From Conidiobolus incongruus B7586 (lineage: Eukaryota; Entomophthoromycota; Entomophthoromycetes; Entomophthorales; Conidiobolaceae): 11,224 nucleotides of DNA. A model generated the notes under the pieces. It was not told the DNA's origin. It worked only from the letters and a program-made list of their open reading frames with translations, and did not search any database. This document shows, in pieces, positions 9,105-11,224 of this stretch. The first letter of the stretch is position 1, and every line of letters begins with the position of its first letter. The stretch is from contig JNEM01015818.1 of assembly GCA_000697335.1 (NCBI GenBank), positions 1 through 11,224 of the forward strand, written 5' to 3'. The translations under genes were made by a program, and so were the position numbers.

Positions 9105-9662
9105 TACCAACTTATAAAAATAAGTTAAAAAATCAACAATATTGATATTTTTATTAATTATCTAATTAATATTTAATAAAATAAACCCAAATTAAATAAT
9201 TAACATTATATATTTATTAATAATATAAATTATTAAATAATGATATTTAGTTATTAATTAGTTAAAATATTAGCTCTGAAATTTTACTTAAGATAAAATA
9301 TAAACTGATAGGTTTTTAATGATAAAAAAAATTAAAATTTAATATATTTATCTTTAGCTTTTCTAACTTTTTTGAGTTTATAAGATATAGAGTCAATTAA
9401 CTTTTTATAATAAGAAAAGTTAATCTTGTTTTATATTTCTTAAATATATTCTTAAATCTAATTTAAATTTTTTATTAAAAAGAAAGCTTTAATAATTTTT
9501 TTAAATAATTTTAAAGATATTTAATTAAATTAAAATTAAAAAATTAAAAATATTATTTTATAATTATTACCTCTTTATTTTTAAATTATTTAATAATAAA
9601 CATTATAATATAATAGAAGATATTATCTTATTAGAAAATAATATTAGATTTGTTTAACCTAT
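9105..9662 (-). mobile_element. Truncated, strongly decayed Tc1 element (copy 1)
   Basis: This block aligns end to end with 9703-10268 at an offset of about 600 bases. It contains the left outer repeat (about 9109-9130), the left inner repeat (about 9286-9304) and the C-terminal part of a minus-strand Tc1 transposase, whose stop lies at 9332-9334 (reading AKDKYIKF before it). Most of the differences from copy 2 are A or T here where copy 2 has G or C, with a few the other way, so this copy has decayed further. Homology stops at 9656-9662 in the sequence AACCTAT, so the larger N-terminal part of the transposase and the right end are missing. Confidence 0.8.
9109..9304. repeat. Left long terminal repeat arm of Tc1 copy 1, eroded
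   Basis: The outer direct repeat (about 9109-9130) and the inner one (about 9286-9304) are both recognisable when compared with copy 2. The spacing is about 175 bases, as in copy 2. The G and C positions of the shared core GTGAGTTATAAA have mostly become A or T. Confidence 0.6.
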
Positions 9663-9702
9663 TTATTAACCTATAATAATAAGTTATAAAATCAAATATA
9701 TA
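9663..9702. repeat. Stray Tc1 outer-end fragment
   Basis: AACCTATAATAATAAGTTATAAAATC (about 9668-9693, quoted in two parts: AACCTATAATAATAAG and TTATAAAATC) repeats the outer end of copy 2 about 41 bases before that end begins. It has the same orientation. It looks like the first few dozen bases of a further copy, left between copy 1 and copy 2. Confidence 0.6.
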
Positions 9703-9709
9703 TACACTA

Positions 9710-9731
9710 ACCTATAAAAGTGAGTTATAAA
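9710..9731. repeat. Left outer direct repeat (transposase site) of Tc1 copy 2
   Basis: ACCTATAAAAGTGAGTTATA begins this repeat; the core GTGAGTTATAAA is at 9720-9731. In IR/DR elements this is the outer binding site for the transposase N-terminal domain. Confidence 0.65.
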
Positions 9732-9887
9732 ATCAAAAACACTTATATTTTTACTAATAACTTAATTAATATTTAATGAAATCAATCTAAATTAAATAAT
9801 TAAAATCTATTATATTTATTAATTATATATATCATTAAATGATGATATTTAGCTATTAATTGACTAAAATATAAACCTTTAAATTTT

Positions 9888-9929
9888 ACCTAGGGTGAGT
9901 TATAAATTTATAGGTTTTTGGTGATAAAA
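9888..9929. repeat. Left inner direct repeat and inverted-repeat core of Tc1 copy 2
   Basis: It contains ACCTAGGGTGAGTTATAAA with the core GTGAGTTATAAA at 9895-9906, 175 bases from the outer core. The full 42 bases pair with the reverse complement of 11051-11090, allowing two one-base gaps. Confidence 0.8.
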
Positions 9930-9933
9930 AAAA

Positions 9934-10945
9934 TTAAAACTTAGTATATCTACCTCTAACTTTTTTAACTTTTTTAAGTTTGTGGGGTATAGAATCAACT
10001 AACTTTTTATACTAAGAAGGGTTAATCTTGTTCTATACTTCTTAAATATATTCCTAAAGTTAATTTAAATCTTTAACTAAGGGGAAAACTTTAATAGTTT
10101 TTTTTAATTAATCCCAAAGGTATTTAATTAAATTAAAGTTAAAAGATTGAAGAAGCTACTTTATAACTATTATCTTGTTATTTTTAAGCTATTTAGTAGT
10201 AGAAGCTATAGTATAGTAAAAGGTATTATCTTGCTAGAAAATAATATCAGATTTATTTAACCTATATTATTCAATGGTTTTTTTCAATTTATTGTTTAAA
10301 ATACTTTAATATATCTCAATATTAATTCCCCTATTAACTTTATAAAGATACTTTATACTTAAAGATAATATATATCCCTAAACAATAATTAACCTATTAT
10401 TGTACTTTTAGGTAAAATTAACATAATAGTCACAAAGTAGTTTTGTATCTTTTTTAAAGTATCTAGTTTTTTTTATCAAATCTACTAAAGTATATTTTTG
10501 TTTCATTAAACTAAATAACCTTACTCTAATTAATTTCAATTTAATATTAGTAGCAACATTTAAACTCCCACCTAACTTTACAATAGGATTTTTTTAGTTA
10601 GGGGTGTTTTTCCTTAAAATGTAAGTGGTATTTATGTTAATATAAAACATATATAATAGTATTAGTGTTAATTAATATTCTTATATAGTTTTATAGTTCC
10701 TGCTATATTTCTACAATAGTACCACACTTACCTATATTAACTAACCTATAAATATACTTCTTATCATGTTTATTTATGATTTTAACACACTTAAGTTTAA
10801 GTTTAAATGTTTCTTTATTATTATTCTTAACAACCTTAACTATAATAAACTAACTAACACTAGTAATTCTAACAATATCATAAGTTGATTTATCTTCTTT
10901 ATAAAGTTAATTAATACATAAGTAGATTTTTTACAGAGGGATTTA
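9934..10945 (-). pseudogene. Tc1-type transposase relic (DD34E family) with two altered catalytic residues
   Basis: Tc1 transposases move DNA by cut-and-paste using an Asp-Asp-Glu triad. The N-terminal helix-turn-helix is clear (LYKEDKSTYDIVRITSVS, from 10906 downward). The following region (RLVNIGKCGTIVEI) also matches the family. The first catalytic site reads FNETK, with Asn at 10505-10507 where SDETK is usual. The second reads QDN with D kept at 10228-10230. The third, normally SPDLNPIE, reads SFNFNLIK, with Lys at 10123-10125, 34 codons after the second. YLWD, LKKTIKVFPLV and KKLVDSIPHKLKK follow, then a TAA at 9934-9936. Many stops stand where relatives have Trp or Gln, including several between 9990 and 10080. 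At least one frameshift lies between 10230 and 10500. No ATG survives at the 5' end, so the start is approximate. Confidence 0.88.
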
Positions 10946-11050
10946 AGTATAATGATACTAATAAAAAAAATTTAATATATCTATAAAATATAATATAAAA
11001 TAATAGCAAAGAGAGAAAAAAGATATAGTTATATATTGTTAAATATATCC

Positions 11051-11090
11051 TTTTATCTTAAAAATCCATAAATTTATAACTTACCTTGGT
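11051..11090. repeat. Right inner repeat of Tc1 copy 2
   Basis: Its reverse complement begins ACCAAGGTAAGTTATAAA and matches 9888-9929. The repeat core (GTAAGTTATAAA in reverse complement) is at 11073-11084. The outer part of this arm continues toward 11224. Confidence 0.8.
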
Positions 11091-11224
11091 TAAATATTAA
11101 AGGTTAATATTTTTGCTAATAGTTTACTATATATATCTAAATATATTTATTTATTATTAAATAATATACCTTAATTATATATTATAGTTCCAAGTAATCT
11201 AATATATACAATTGTTTTAGTTAT

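Larger units (their letters stand above)
9703..11224 (-). mobile_element. Tc1 element with IR/DR ends (copy 2), running to the window edge
   Basis: The element starts after a TA at 9703-9704 (CACTAACCTATAAAAG) and has long inverted arms. In the left arm, an outer repeat (9710-9731) and an inner repeat (9888-9907) share the core GTGAGTTATAAA. In the right arm, the reverse complement of 11051-11090 matches about 9888-9929, including the exact 13-base core AGTTATAAATTTA. The match continues outward in patches to the window end, where the last bases appear to enter the right outer repeat. Total length would be about 1.55 kb. A decayed minus-strand transposase fills the middle. The arrangement is that of IR/DR Tc1 elements such as Sleeping Beauty. 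Confidence 0.85.

Noticed and set aside
9105-10268. Direct 600-base repeats read as the ends of an LTR element
   Set aside because: The repeated unit contains Tc1 transposase coding sequence and inverted-repeat ends, and the two copies are nearly adjacent without any retroelement body between them.

Overview
The window is extremely AT-rich eukaryotic DNA with one intact protein-coding gene, a seven-transmembrane receptor read on the minus strand (3121-4101). Around it lie a dead tandem copy of the same gene and three decayed Tc1/mariner DNA transposons. The receptor gene is intron-free and visibly richer in G and C than its surroundings. The low GC, the receptor type, the transposon types and the C-to-T/G-to-A style of decay together suggest a low-GC, early-diverging fungus. 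A relative of Conidiobolus (Entomophthoromycotina) is my best guess, but this is inference from style; an anaerobic chytrid or another AT-rich eukaryote is not excluded.

Layout. 1-240: AT-rich flank. 241-1530: a mariner element with imperfect terminal inverted repeats and a minus-strand D34D transposase broken by about ten stops and one frameshift. 1531-3120: AT-rich DNA with no secure gene. 3121-4101: the intact receptor. 4150-4850: region upstream of the receptor, holding two plus-strand open stretches in one frame that may be the relic of a divergently transcribed gene. 4850-5637: spacer. 5638-6617: receptor pseudogene, same orientation, recognisable from TM1 to the C-terminal tail. 6618-7195: its upstream DNA, still alignable to the upstream DNA of the live gene. 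7196-7700: spacer with one minor open stretch. 7700-9104: nearly pure A/T DNA. 9105-9662: truncated Tc1 copy. 9663-9702: a stray transposon-end fragment. 9703-11224 (running off the window): a nearly complete Tc1 element with a DD34E-type transposase.

How it fits together. The receptor and at least 600 bases of its upstream DNA were duplicated in tandem with a period of about 2.5 kb; one copy stayed functional and the other decayed. The Tc1 pair has the IR/DR end architecture known from Sleeping Beauty-type elements: long inverted repeats, each carrying a direct repeat at its outer and inner edge. Their transposase genes carry Trp and Gln codons turned to stops, and two of the three catalytic acidic residues are changed in ways that fit G-to-A transitions. 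That is the pattern left by cytosine-deamination defences such as RIP. I saw no retroviral, LTR, Polinton or other virus-derived element, no tRNA or rRNA gene and no CRISPR array.
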